Source of the DNA: Altererythrobacter sp. CAU 1644
GTDB lineage: Bacteria; Pseudomonadota; Alphaproteobacteria; Sphingomonadales; Sphingomonadaceae
Assembly: GCF_029623755.1 (NCBI RefSeq)
Contig: NZ_CP121106.1
Location: 1,189,001 to 1,253,000, forward strand
Direction of reading: 5' to 3'
Length of the DNA stretch: 64,000 nucleotides
Shown here: positions 51,945 through 60,978 of the stretch, one piece after another
Numbering within the stretch: the stretch's first letter is position 1
Layout of the letters: each line of letters opens with the position of its first letter
The notes under the pieces: model-generated
Seen by the model: the letters and a program-made list of their open reading frames with translations, nothing else
What the model was told of the DNA's origin: nothing
The model's database searches: none
Made by a program: the position numbers and the translations under genes

Positions 51945-53172
51945 TGCGAGTCAGTGGAATCCGTATTTCACTTTTGTAGCCGCCGGGGATGGGTGAGCTG
52001 GATAGCACGACATCGGGCCCGAAACGAGCCTCGAGCCGATCGCGTACATTGGCGAGGCCGATGCCGAAGCCATGGCTGGCACCGGCAGGGACGCCAGGCC
52101 CATCGTCGGTAACGGTGATCACCAGCCGATCGAACTCCTCGCGCGCGGCGACGGTAATGGTCACCGGCCGGTTCACCGCAGAGACCGCATATTTCACCGA
52201 GTTCTCGATCAGGGGCTGGAGGATCATGCCCGGGACGCGTGCATCTTCCAGATCGCGCGGCAGGTCGAACTTGCTGATCAGGCGGTCGGGGAATCGGACC
52301 GCCTCGATGGCGAGATATTGCTCCTGAAGGTCGAATTCGTCGTCGAGGCGCGCATCGACCATCGGATCTTCTGCCAGGCTCTGGCGATAGAACCGCGACA
52401 TGGTCTGGATCATCTGCTCCGCCCGCTCGGCCTTGCCAGTCAGCACCATGGCCGAGAGCGAATTGAGCGTGTTGAACAGGAAGTGCGGATTGACCTGGTA
52501 TCGCAGGCTCCTGAGCTCAGCCGCCCGCGCGGCTTCCCGGAACTCCGCGGCGCGACGTTCCGCCCGCCGGACCTGTGCGATCGCCAGCAGCGCGAAGTAG
52601 AGCGATGCCCAGGCGAGCAGCAGGAAATAGCGGCCGAGCGCGATATCGATCACCCCGAGCCATTTCTCCTTCACGGTCGGCGCCGGCGCGATCATGTAGC
52701 TTTCGGCAATGGCCTCCTCGTTCTCGGGCACGGGATTGTCGGGATCCGATGGTCGGCCGCGAACCGGAATGTCGACCATCAGGTTGCCGGCATCGTCGCG
52801 GCGCATCTGGATGCCGTTCTTGCGGGCGTAGCTCGCCTCTTCGGACCTCTGGATGTCCTCGAACATCCATTGGTTGACCTGCGCGATCGGTATGGAGATC
52901 GGCAGGGCGATAAGCAGGCCCGCGGCCACCTTCATCCCAAGCGGACGGGAGTCGAACAGGCGCAGGAACAGCCAGAACACAACGGTCATGGCGATTCCGA
53001 CCAGCGTGACCACGCCCCGGCGCCACATCATGTCCATCTGCAGTTCGAAGCCGATGACATAGGCGCGCAGCGTGGTAATGGCGAAGTAGGTCGCCCACAG
53101 CACGATCATCGAGACCAGCACGGTTCGCAGCGTTACGCGCGCCTGCGGCTCGAAAGAGTGAATTTGCGTCAT
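51937..53172 (-). CDS. LytS/YehU-type membrane sensor histidine kinase (second pair)
   Basis: 411 residues. Several N-terminal transmembrane segments (LVSMIVLWATYFAITTLRA, GVVTLVGIAMTVVFWLFL, AAGLLIALPISIPIA) with a roughly 75-residue loop before the last (YFLLLAWASLYFALLAI). The loop carries acidic and basic residues and may be the periplasmic sensor. His_kinase box LRYQVNPHFLFNTLNSLSAM, then LIENSVKYAV and DDGPGVPAG. Transcribed ahead of the regulator. Confidence 0.92.
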   Translation of the reverse strand: MTQIHSFEPQARVTLRTVLVSMIVLWATYFAITTLRAYVIGFELQMDMMWRRGVVTLVGIAMTVVFWLFLRLFDSRPLGMKVAAGLLIALPISIPIAQVNQWMFEDIQRSEEASYARKNGIQMRRDDAGNLMVDIPVRGRPSDPDNPVPENEEAIAESYMIAPAPTVKEKWLGVIDIALGRYFLLLAWASLYFALLAIAQVRRAERRAAEFREAARAAELRSLRYQVNPHFLFNTLNSLSAMVLTGKAERAEQMIQTMSRFYRQSLAEDPMVDARLDDEFDLQEQYLAIEAVRFPDRLISKFDLPRDLEDARVPGMILQPLIENSVKYAVSAVNRPVTITVAAREEFDRLVITVTDDGPGVPAGASHGFGIGLANVRDRLEARFGPDVVLSSSPIPGGYKSEIRIPLTRNG

Positions 53173-53275
53173 TTGCGCCCCTTAACCCCGCAGTTGGCGC
53201 CACGCGAATCCGTCGTCGGGCAGGAAATGCCGTTCATCGAAAGTTCATCGAAGGAAAACGTTTGTAGGCGAATGG

Positions 53276-54796
53276 TCAAGCGAGCAGTTTCTCGTTGGAA
53301 ATCCGTGCCTTCCATTGCGCTGGGGCCAATGTATGGACGTTGGTGCCTTCGCTGTCGACGGCGACCGTTACGGGCATGTCCTTGACCGTGAATTCGTAGA
53401 TTGCCTCCATGCCGAGGTCTTCGAATCCCACCACCTTGGCCTCCTTTATCGCCCGGCTGACGAGGTAGGCCGCACCGCCCACGGCCATCAGATAGGCGAC
53501 CTTGAAGCGGCTGATCACCTCGACCGCATCGTGGCCGCGCTCGGCCTTGCCGATCATCGCGAGGAGGCCGAGATCGAGCATCATCTCGGTGAATTTGTCC
53601 ATCCGCGTCGCCGTGGTTGGGCCCGCCGGACCGACCACCTCGCCCATGACCGGGTCGACCGGTCCGACATAATAGATCGCACGGCCCCGGAATTCGACAG
53701 GTAGCTCTTCGCCGCGAGCGATCATGTCCTGGATGCGCTTGTGCGCTGCGTCCCGTCCGGTCAGCATGGCCCCGTTGAGTAGGAGGCGGTCGCCCGCCTT
53801 CCAGCTGGCGACTTCCTCGGGTGTGAGGTTGTCGAGATCGACCCGTTTGGCCTCGGCATCGGGTGCCCACTGCACTTTGGGCCATTTGTCGAGATCGGGC
53901 TGCGGAATATAGGCCGGCCCCGATCCGTCCATGGTGACATGCGCATGACGCGTGGCTGCGCAATTGGGGATCATCGCCACCGGCTTGCCCGCAGCGTGGC
54001 AGGGCCAGTCGAGGATCTTGACGTCGAGTACCGTCGACAGGCCGCCCAGACCCTGCGCGCCGACGCCCTGTGCATTGACCGCATCGAAGATGTCGATCCG
54101 CAATTGCTCGATATCGGACTGCGCCCCGCGCGCCTTGAGCTGCGCCATGTCGATCGGATCCATCAGGCTCTGCTTGGCGAGCTTCATGCAGTGTTCCGCC
54201 GTGCCGCCGATCCCGATGCCGAGCATGCCGGGAGGGCACCAGCCCGCCCCCATCGAAGGAATCTGTTCGATCACCCAGTCAACGATGTTGTCCGACGGGT
54301 TCATCATCTTAAACTTGGACTTGTTCTCGCTGCCGCCGCCCTTGGCCGCGACGTCGATGCTGACCGTATTGCCGGGCACCATCTCGACCGAGAGGACGCA
54401 CGGCGTGTTGTCGCGCGTGTTGCGACGGGTGAAGGCGGGATCAGCAAGGATCGAGGCGCGCAGCTTGTTTTCGGAGTGGTTGTAGGCGCGGCGCACCCCT
54501 TCATCGACCACTTCCTGCAGGCTCTTGCCCGATTCGAGGCGGCAATCCTGACCCCACTTAATGAAGACGTTGACGATGCCGGTGTCCTGGCAGATCGGCC
54601 GGTGTCCTTCGGCGCACATCCGGCTGTTGGTGAGGATCTGGGCGATCGCGTCCTTTGCCGCCGGGCCCTGCTCCGCCTCGTAGGCTTCGCCCAGCGCCTG
54701 GATGTAGTCCATCGGATGGTAGTAGGAGATGTATTGCAGCGCATCCGCGACCGTTTCGATCAGGTCGTCTTCGCGGATTATGGTCATGTCGCTCAT
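53276..54796 (-). CDS. fumA: Fumarate hydratase class I (4Fe-4S)
   Basis: 506 residues from ATG 54796. Iron-sulfur hydro-lyase with alpha and beta parts in one chain: CQDTGIVNVFIKWGQ, GGGSENKSKFKMMNPSD, GAGWCPPGMLGIGIGG, then VGPAGPTTATRMDKFTEMML (in parts) and KAERGHDAVEVI. Interconverts fumarate and malate. It depends on an oxygen-sensitive cluster, so it is a client of the suf system encoded in the same window. Monocistronic. Confidence 0.93.
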   Translation of the reverse strand: MSDMTIIREDDLIETVADALQYISYYHPMDYIQALGEAYEAEQGPAAKDAIAQILTNSRMCAEGHRPICQDTGIVNVFIKWGQDCRLESGKSLQEVVDEGVRRAYNHSENKLRASILADPAFTRRNTRDNTPCVLSVEMVPGNTVSIDVAAKGGGSENKSKFKMMNPSDNIVDWVIEQIPSMGAGWCPPGMLGIGIGGTAEHCMKLAKQSLMDPIDMAQLKARGAQSDIEQLRIDIFDAVNAQGVGAQGLGGLSTVLDVKILDWPCHAAGKPVAMIPNCAATRHAHVTMDGSGPAYIPQPDLDKWPKVQWAPDAEAKRVDLDNLTPEEVASWKAGDRLLLNGAMLTGRDAAHKRIQDMIARGEELPVEFRGRAIYYVGPVDPVMGEVVGPAGPTTATRMDKFTEMMLDLGLLAMIGKAERGHDAVEVISRFKVAYLMAVGGAAYLVSRAIKEAKVVGFEDLGMEAIYEFTVKDMPVTVAVDSEGTNVHTLAPAQWKARISNEKLLA

Positions 54797-54942
54797 CGAT
54801 TGCGCCTTCCATTCGGTCGAATTCGAAAATCCCATAAGCAGGCATCTCGCCTAGCGTCAAAGCGCTTGGCGCAGCCGAGACGATTGTTTAGGGAGGATTG
54901 ACGCACTGTGTTATCAGTGTAATACAGCCTTCCGAGATCGAA

Positions 54943-55530
54943 ATGACCCAGTTTGAAATGTCTTCAATGCGCAAAGCCATGATCGACAGCCAGCTTCGCA
55001 CCAGCGGTGTGCACGAGGATTTCGTGCTCGCTCGCATGGGCAGTGTGCCGCGTGAGGAATTCGTGCCCGAAGCGGCGCGAAGCATCGCCTATATGGACCG
55101 CGCGATCCCGCTCGGCGAAGGTCGCTTCCTTCCCGCCCCACTGGTGCATGGCAAGATGCTTGGCGAAGCGGCGCCGACAAGCGCCGATCGCGTGCTGGTC
55201 GTTGACGGGGGCAGCGGCTATCTGGCCGAGCTGATCCGCCCGCTAGTGGCCAAGCTCGACAATGTCGACGCCGACGAGATTGCGGCCAAGGCAGGCAAAC
55301 GCGGAAGCTACAGCCTGATCCTGGTCGACGGGGCCGTCGAACAGCTTCCCGACGCACTCGGCAAGTACCTCGAAGAAGACGGCCGGATCGTCACCGGCCT
55401 CGTCGTGCGCGGTGTGACCCGGCTGGCCAGCGGCCGAAAAATTGCCGGAACCGTGTCGCTGCAGCCGCTTGCCGATATCGGCATTCCAGTGCTGCACCAG
55501 TTCGACAAACCGAAGGAATGGAGCTTCTAA
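54943..55530 (+). CDS. Degenerate protein-L-isoaspartate O-methyltransferase-like protein
   Basis: 195 residues from ATG 54943. N-terminal MRKAMIDSQLRTSGV and VPREEFVPEAARSIAYMDRAIPL match PCMT proteins. The SAM-binding glycine loop is altered, DGGSGY instead of the usual G-T-G-S-G-Y, and the segment between motif I and the next motif is shortened, so activity is doubtful. The gene sits directly before tolC, as in other alphaproteobacteria. Role unknown. Confidence 0.83.
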   Translation: MTQFEMSSMRKAMIDSQLRTSGVHEDFVLARMGSVPREEFVPEAARSIAYMDRAIPLGEGRFLPAPLVHGKMLGEAAPTSADRVLVVDGGSGYLAELIRPLVAKLDNVDADEIAAKAGKRGSYSLILVDGAVEQLPDALGKYLEEDGRIVTGLVVRGVTRLASGRKIAGTVSLQPLADIGIPVLHQFDKPKEWSF

Positions 55531-55532
55531 GC

Positions 55533-57020
55533 ATGATGCGTGCGGCCACGAACGGACGGCGTCTGGCCGCCGCAATACTGCTGAGTTCGACCTTCATCGG
55601 TACTTCCGCGCAGGCCGATACGCTGCGTGAAGCGCTGGTCAGCGCCTACAATACCAACCCGACATTGCGATCGGCCCGCGCCCAGCAGCGCGCGACCGAT
55701 GAAGAGGTCCCGCTCCAGCGCTCCCAAGGCCTGCCGAGCGTCACGGCAACTGCCAACCATATCGAGTTCCTGCGCACTTCGCCCAACAGCTTTACCGCGC
55801 CCGAGCGCCGCTTCACCATCGGTCCCGACCTGCAGGTTCCGGTCTACTCGGGCGGAGCGGTCAAGAATTCAATCAAGGCAGCGAAGGAGCGCGTTGCAGC
55901 CGGGCAGGCAGACCTGCGCGGCACCGAAAGCGCGATTTTCAGCCAGGTCGTCGCCGCCTACATGGACGTTCTGCGCAACGAGGCGCTCGTCGCCCTCACC
56001 GAGAACCAGGTCCAGGTGCTCACCGTCAATCTCGAGGCCACCAGCGATCGCTTCGAGATCGGCGATCTCACCCGCACGGATGTCGCCCAGTCCGAATCGC
56101 GACTGGCGGTCGCCGCTGGCGATCTGCGCGGGGCCGAGGCCAATCTGATCTCGGCCCGGGAAACCTATATTCAGCTGGTCGGCGAAGCGCCCGACAACCT
56201 GGAACCGCCGCCGCCGCTGCCGGGCCTGCCCGAAACGGTCGGCCAGGCGGTTGTCTCGGCGCTCGAAAACAACCCCGACCTGATCGCAGCGCGCGAGCGC
56301 GCCGATGCGGCGGGCTTTGACTCCGAAGTCGCAGGCTCGGGACGCCTGCCGACCTTCGGCCTTTTTGCCGGGCTCGACTACACTGATTATTTCGGGACGC
56401 TGGGCGGCCCGATCTCGTCCGACTTCGCGCAGACCGAGACGACCATGAATGCGGGCGTCCAGGTGACCATTCCGATCTTCCAGGGCGGGCGCCCTGCAGC
56501 CCAGCAGCGCCAGGCTTATGCCCGTGAGAGCGCCGCGCTCGAGCAGGTCATTGCGACCGAACGCTCCGTGATCGCGCAGGTGCGCGCGGCGTGGTCGAGC
56601 TGGCAGGCTGCCAATGCGATTATCGAGAGCAGCCAGTCCGCCGTGAGCGCGGCCGAACTGAGCCTCGAGGGCGTGCGGGCCGAGAATTCGATCGGCAATC
56701 GCACCATCCTCGATGTGCTGAACGCCGAGCAGGAACTGCTCTCGGCGCGGGCGCAGCTCGTGACCGCGCGGCGCAACGCCTATGTCGCCGGATTCAGCCT
56801 GCTGGCGGCGATGGGCCGCGCCGAAGCGCGCGACCTCAACCTCGACACCGGCGGACCGCTGTACGACCCGCAGATCAATTACGATCGGGTCAAGGGCAAG
56901 TTCTTCGACTGGGATCGCGATCCGGAACCGCAAGCGAATTCAACCAGAACCGTTGACATACCTGCTCCCGACGCGACAATTGCGGCCGAGCAAGAATCGG
57001 GTGATGCCGCGCCGCAGTGA
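55533..57020 (+). CDS. tolC: TolC family outer-membrane efflux/secretion channel
   Basis: 495 residues from ATG 55533, directly after the previous stop, with GGAG ten bases upstream; ATG 55518 overlapping the previous gene is less likely. Signal peptide ends near SAQAD. Two repeats of the OEP domain with TLREALVSAYNTNPTL and typical long helical coiled stretches (EALVALTENQVQVLTVNLEA in parts); later VSAAELSLEGVRAENSIGNRTILDVLNAEQELL (in parts). Trimeric channel for type I secretion or RND efflux. The partner pump is not nearby. Confidence 0.93.
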   Translation: MMRAATNGRRLAAAILLSSTFIGTSAQADTLREALVSAYNTNPTLRSARAQQRATDEEVPLQRSQGLPSVTATANHIEFLRTSPNSFTAPERRFTIGPDLQVPVYSGGAVKNSIKAAKERVAAGQADLRGTESAIFSQVVAAYMDVLRNEALVALTENQVQVLTVNLEATSDRFEIGDLTRTDVAQSESRLAVAAGDLRGAEANLISARETYIQLVGEAPDNLEPPPPLPGLPETVGQAVVSALENNPDLIAARERADAAGFDSEVAGSGRLPTFGLFAGLDYTDYFGTLGGPISSDFAQTETTMNAGVQVTIPIFQGGRPAAQQRQAYARESAALEQVIATERSVIAQVRAAWSSWQAANAIIESSQSAVSAAELSLEGVRAENSIGNRTILDVLNAEQELLSARAQLVTARRNAYVAGFSLLAAMGRAEARDLNLDTGGPLYDPQINYDRVKGKFFDWDRDPEPQANSTRTVDIPAPDATIAAEQESGDAAPQ

Positions 57021-57044
57021 CGTCACCTTCCGCACCCTGGGGGC

Positions 57045-57530
57045 ATGGTGATGTCGCAGCAGAATGAAGCTTCGGTCGAGGAAATCCTCGAATCCATCAA
57101 GAAGGTGATTGCGCGCGACAATCGTGAAGGTGCGCGCGAATTGCAGCGCCGTCGCGAGAGCGAAGGCGTGATCCGCGCCACTTCCGTATCGCAAGATGAA
57201 GCGGAGGACGAAGTGCTCGATCTGGGTGCGATGGAGTATTCGGAGGATCTCGACGACGAAATCGCGGATGTCGAGGCCGATGACAGCGATACGCCGCTGA
57301 CAAGCGACACGGTGCGCGATTCGATGCGCGAGAACTTTTCCGCACTCGCCATGCTCGCCGAACCGGGCGCCAGGCCGCAGATCGTGCGTTCGGGAGAAAC
57401 CTCGCTCGAGGGTCTGGTGCGCGAGATGCTGCGCCCGATGCTGGCCGAATGGCTCGACAAGAACCTGCCCGGCATGGTCGAGAAGATGGTTCAGGCCGAA
57501 ATTGCGCGCATTGCGGGCAAGCGCGGCTGA
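57045..57530 (+). CDS. popZ: PopZ-family protein (DUF2497)
   Basis: 161 residues from ATG 57045; MSQQNEASVEEILES at 57051 is the alternative. The N-terminal amphipathic helix EASVEEILESIKKVIARD and C-terminal LVREMLRPMLAEWLDKNLPG and VQAEIARIAGK are the two conserved regions of PopZ, joined by an acidic linker. PopZ forms polar hubs that anchor the chromosome origin in alphaproteobacteria. The gene lies directly after tolC, a common order in this group, but valS does not follow here. Confidence 0.88.
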   Translation: MVMSQQNEASVEEILESIKKVIARDNREGARELQRRRESEGVIRATSVSQDEAEDEVLDLGAMEYSEDLDDEIADVEADDSDTPLTSDTVRDSMRENFSALAMLAEPGARPQIVRSGETSLEGLVREMLRPMLAEWLDKNLPGMVEKMVQAEIARIAGKRG

Positions 57531-57559
57531 TTGACGCTGCACGCCGCCCTGTTCGCGAC

Positions 57560-57964
57560 GTGACCCGCCCCCGGAAACTCGCCGAAGCGAAGCGCGCGCT
57601 CACCAAGATCGGCGGCGAGACGATCGAACGTCATATCTTCCTGTGCGCGATGAGCGAAAAGCAGAAATGCTGCAGCCGCGCCGAGGGGGAGCGGGCATGG
57701 AAATTCCTCAAGAAGCGACTCAAGCAGCTCGGGCTTGCCGGCCCTCGGCGAGAGGATGGCATGGGCGGCACCTGCGGCGGGGTGCAGCGCACCAAGGCCG
57801 ACTGCCTGCAGATCTGCGCCGCCGGGCCGATCGCGCTGATCTGGCCGGACCGGGTGTGGTACCATTCTGCGGATGAGGAGGTGCTTGAACGGATTATCCA
57901 GGAACACCTGATCGGCGGCCAGGTCGTCGAGGAATTCCGTCTTGCCCGCGAGGGTGAGCCCTAG
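57560..57964 (+). CDS. Thioredoxin-fold (2Fe-2S) ferredoxin
   Basis: 134 residues from GTG 57560. Cysteines at HIFLCAMSEKQKCC, GGTCGGVQRTKADCLQICAAGP fit the thioredoxin-like [2Fe-2S] ferredoxin family (C-x-n-C and C-x3-C pattern). The family gives electrons in cytoplasmic redox reactions; partners unknown. The stop shares CTAG with the convergent membrane protein gene. Confidence 0.87.
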   Translation: MTRPRKLAEAKRALTKIGGETIERHIFLCAMSEKQKCCSRAEGERAWKFLKKRLKQLGLAGPRREDGMGGTCGGVQRTKADCLQICAAGPIALIWPDRVWYHSADEEVLERIIQEHLIGGQVVEEFRLAREGEP

Positions 57965-58254
57965 TCCTCGTCGGCGCGAGGCATTCGGTTGTCGACGGTC
58001 TCGTCGTGGCCGGTGCCGTTGGAAAGGAATACCAGCCCCATCAGTGCGCTCGTCAACAGCATCGAGAAGCCGACGCCGAGCGCGACCGCAATATAGAAAT
58101 GCACCGAAACCGCGCCATTGTACTTGTAGAGCAAGGCCAGCGCGATCGCGACCACGCCCACCGTTACCCCGAACATGAAGCGCATCAACCGGCGATAGCG
58201 CGCCCAGGCGAAGGCCGCCTTTTCCGGATCGTCGAGGGGGGATTTGCCGACCAT
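57961..58254 (-). CDS. Membrane protein, unknown
   Basis: 97 residues from ATG 58254; earlier in-frame starts look unlike protein. Two hydrophobic segments (VTVGVVAIALALLYKY and HFYIAVALGVGFSMLLTSALMG in parts) after a polar N-terminal region (DDPEKAAFAWARYRRLM). No domain recognised. Convergent with the ferredoxin gene, the stops overlapping in CTAG. Confidence 0.75.
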   Translation of the reverse strand: MVGKSPLDDPEKAAFAWARYRRLMRFMFGVTVGVVAIALALLYKYNGAVSVHFYIAVALGVGFSMLLTSALMGLVFLSNGTGHDETVDNRMPRADED

Positions 58255-58389
58255 GCGGGCCAGATGGGGGCAAGCGGTGCGCGAAGCAATGGCTAAACGC
58301 ACCCCGATCACCGATCACCACGCGCCATGACTCGCTTTTTCAAGCGCGAGATGGCATCCTTGCACCAAGCCAGACGAGGGATTTCGCCA

Positions 58390-58821
58390 ATGCATATCGC
58401 CAATATCATCCGCGACCGCACCGCCGCCGATATCGTGAGCTGCGACGTGTCGACCCCGGTCCGCGAGGCCATCAAGCTGCTCGCGGAGAAACGGATCGGC
58501 GCGCTGCCGGTCACGCAGGATGGCAAGGTGGTCGGAATTTTCTCTGAACGCGACGTTATCTATCGCCTTGCCGATGAAGGCGACGTCTGTCTCTCGTACG
58601 AGCTGGGGAAGGTCATGACCGCGCCCCCCATCACGGTCGAAGCAAGCGCGAAGTGCGACGAGGCGCTCGCGCTGATGACCCGGCGCCGGATTCGCCACCT
58701 GCCCGTGATGCAGAACGGCGATATGGCCGGCTTCATCTCGATTGGCGACCTGGTGAAGAACCGGATAGATGAGGTCGAGCACGAGGCCGCGGCGATGCGC
58801 AATTACATCCAGACCGCTTGA
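58390..58821 (+). CDS. CBS domain-containing protein
   Basis: 143 residues from ATG 58390. Two CBS motifs: VREAIKLLAEKRIGALPV with VGIFSERDVI, and CDEALALMTRRRIRHLPV with AGFISIGDLV, ending in an amphipathic helix. Such stand-alone pairs bind adenine nucleotides and often regulate an unknown partner. Cytoplasmic. Same strand as the A-type carrier 34 bp downstream. Confidence 0.9.
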   Translation: MHIANIIRDRTAADIVSCDVSTPVREAIKLLAEKRIGALPVTQDGKVVGIFSERDVIYRLADEGDVCLSYELGKVMTAPPITVEASAKCDEALALMTRRRIRHLPVMQNGDMAGFISIGDLVKNRIDEVEHEAAAMRNYIQTA

Positions 58822-58855
58822 GATCGCGTCCGGGCATCCCTAGATCGTGCCCAAC

Positions 58856-59185
58856 ATGGCCGAAACTCTCACTCTCACCCCCGCTGCGGCGAAGCGCGTT
58901 GCTTGGATCGCCGAGAAACAGGCGAAACCGGCGATCCTGCGCCTTTCGGTCGAGGGTGGTGGATGCTCGGGCTTCCAGTACAAGTTCGACCTCGCCGACG
59001 GGCCCGCTGCCGATGACAGCGTCAGCGAGACCGATGGGGTGCAACTGGTGGTCGATCCGGTGAGCCTCGACCTCGTCGGTGGCAGCGTCGTCGATTTTGT
59101 CGAATCGCTTGGTGGGGCGGCCTTCAAGGTCGAGAACCCGAATGCCGCGGCCGGTTGCGGATGCGGCTCCAGCTTCGGGATTTGA
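58856..59185 (+). CDS. erpA: A-type Fe-S carrier (ErpA/IscA family)
   Basis: 109 residues from ATG 58856; GTG 58847 is the alternative. Ligand cysteines in VEGGGCSGFQY and the C-terminal GCGCGSSFGI. It is a paralogue of SufA at 24135 but belongs to the ErpA-like branch by its N-terminal TLTPAAAKRVAWI. It delivers clusters to targets. The exact subtype is inferred. Confidence 0.88.
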   Translation: MAETLTLTPAAAKRVAWIAEKQAKPAILRLSVEGGGCSGFQYKFDLADGPAADDSVSETDGVQLVVDPVSLDLVGGSVVDFVESLGGAAFKVENPNAAAGCGCGSSFGI

Positions 59186-59223
59186 GTTAGACCCGCGCGC
59201 AATCTTCGGGCACTAATCGCCCG

Positions 59224-60021
59224 ATGAAGATCGCGACATTCAACATCAACGGCATCAAGGCGCGCCTGCCGCGTCTCAAGGAATGGCTTGAGGAAACGCG
59301 CCCCTCGGTCGCTTGCCTGCAGGAGATCAAGAGCCAGGACGACGGCTTTCCGGCAGGCGAGTTCGAAGCGATCGGCTACCAAGCGATCTGGCACGGCCAG
59401 AAGAGCTTCAACGGTGTCGCCATGCTGGTCGATGCCAAGGCCAGCTTTACCGGGCCGGTTGAAGTGCGGCGCGGGCTGGGCATTGACGGCCCCAACGACG
59501 GCGAAGGCGAACAGGCGCGCTATCTCGAAGCCGATGTGAATGGCGTGCGGGTCGTCTGCATCTACCTGCCCAACGGCAATCCGCATCCCGGGCCCAAATT
59601 CGACTACAAGCTGGCGTGGATGGAGCGTCTGCGCGAGCGAATGGCCGAGATCTGGGCCGAGGAGGTTCCCTGCGCGGTAGTGGGCGATTTCAACGTCATT
59701 CCGCATGACGACGACGTCTGGTCGCCCAAGGCGATGGCGTCCGATGCGCTGATGCAGCCCGAATCGCGCGCTGCCTATTCCCGCTTGCTTGCCGATGGCT
59801 GGACCGATGCAATGCGCACGCTCAATCCGCGCGGCGGCGTCTGGACCTATTGGGACTACCAGGCGGGCGCGTGGCAGCGGGATCACGGTTTCCGGATCGA
59901 CCACCTGCTGCTCTCGCCCGAACTAGCCGACCGCTTGGAAGCGGTGGGCGTCGACAAGGATCATCGCGGCCGCGAAAAGGCGAGCGATCACGCGCCGGTC
60001 TGGGTGCAGCTCCGCAACTGA
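59224..60021 (+). CDS. xth: Exodeoxyribonuclease III
   Basis: 265 residues. EEP-fold nuclease: MKIATFNINGIKARL, LQEIKSQDDGFP with the metal Glu, GDFNVIP near the middle and SDHAPVW at the C-terminus carrying the catalytic His. Removes abasic-site damage and 3' blocks in base excision repair. Followed by a strong bidirectional terminator. Confidence 0.94.
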   Translation: MKIATFNINGIKARLPRLKEWLEETRPSVACLQEIKSQDDGFPAGEFEAIGYQAIWHGQKSFNGVAMLVDAKASFTGPVEVRRGLGIDGPNDGEGEQARYLEADVNGVRVVCIYLPNGNPHPGPKFDYKLAWMERLRERMAEIWAEEVPCAVVGDFNVIPHDDDVWSPKAMASDALMQPESRAAYSRLLADGWTDAMRTLNPRGGVWTYWDYQAGAWQRDHGFRIDHLLLSPELADRLEAVGVDKDHRGREKASDHAPVWVQLRN

Positions 60022-60031
60022 CACAACGAAA

Positions 60032-60062
60032 AAGGCCTCCACTCGCGACGAGTGAAGGCCTT
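60032..60062 (+). terminator. Bidirectional terminator between xth and sleB-like gene
   Basis: AAGGCCT-C-CACTCG / CGAGTG-A-AGGCCTT, thirteen pairs interrupted by a single C-A mismatch, loop CGA, followed by a T-rich run on the plus strand and TTTTT on the minus strand. Lies in the 66-bp convergent gap. Confidence 0.88.
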
Positions 60063-60087
60063 CTTTCTTCAGCGCTGACCCGAAAGG

Positions 60088-60774
60088 TTAGCGATAGAAG
60101 ATATGCGTGTTGATCGTCGCGCGGGCCACTTTCTTGCGGCTCCAGCTCGGGCGCACATACTTGGCGTGGAAGTAGAGCGAATCCGCCGCTTCCGATTCCC
60201 ACTGGCCTTCATGCGCAATCTTGGCGATCGCCTTGGCATTGCGCCAGGCATTTGAGCCAGTCTTGATCCGCGGCATGCTGCCGTTCTTCACGAAGGAGAA
60301 CTGCGAGCGCTGGTAGACCACGCCGCAATAGCTTGAGGGGAAACGCGCATTGTCGGCGCGGTTGATGATGACCTGCGCCACCGCCAACTGGCCGGCAAGG
60401 GGTTCACCGCGCGATTCGAAATAGATTGCTCCGGCGAGGCACTGCATCTGCTCGCTCAGCGCGTGATCGACGTCGGTCGCGGCCACGAGCTGCCGGAGCG
60501 AGCTGGCGGAAACCTTGACCGGATTGTCAGAGTCGGTCTCGCCGGCCGCCGCTTCGGGCAGGGCCTGGACCACTTCTTCGGAAACGAACACGGTTGCAGC
60601 TTCGGCCGGAAGTTCTTCGGAACCCGCCGCGGCGACGTCGGTTGTCTCCATGCCCGACGCAGGGATTTCCTGCGCATCCTGGGCAAAAGCGCCGGATGTC
60701 TCGGCGCTGGCAAAAGTCAAACTGGTGGCTGCGATGAGTGCAGCTGCACCTAAACTATGGGTCTTACGACTCAT
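60088..60774 (-). CDS. SleB-type cell wall hydrolase
   Basis: 228 residues. Signal peptide (LIAATSLTFASAETSGAFA). Acidic linker to about residue 110, then the hydrolase domain CLAGAIYFESRGEPLAGQLA with the catalytic Glu, INRADNARFPSSYCGVVYQ, and YFHAKYVRPSW. SleB/CwlJ type enzymes act on peptidoglycan as lytic transglycosylases. Periplasmic. The 204-bp upstream space (60775-60978) shows no gene. Confidence 0.9.
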   Translation of the reverse strand: MSRKTHSLGAAALIAATSLTFASAETSGAFAQDAQEIPASGMETTDVAAAGSEELPAEAATVFVSEEVVQALPEAAAGETDSDNPVKVSASSLRQLVAATDVDHALSEQMQCLAGAIYFESRGEPLAGQLAVAQVIINRADNARFPSSYCGVVYQRSQFSFVKNGSMPRIKTGSNAWRNAKAIAKIAHEGQWESEAADSLYFHAKYVRPSWSRKKVARATINTHIFYR

Positions 60775-60978
60775 ATTCCCGTCACAAATGTGCGGTGGAC
60801 GAGCACAGTCGCAGGCTGGGACCTATCGCGTTAATTGCGTTGAGAGAGGTGGGTCCAGTTTCTTGGCCTGCCGGCCGCCCCCCGTCTGCGTGCTAGCTCG
60901 CTGGCCTGATTGCCATGCGTGCCGCCTGCGCACCTGGAAGCTGGCGGGCCAAATAGGCGACAGGGGGGGATTGTAAAG

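Noticed and set aside
60775..60978. Small gene or RNA upstream of the SleB-type gene
   Set aside because: No reading frame with a ribosome binding site, no terminator and no clear promoter of its own; seen only as an upstream region.
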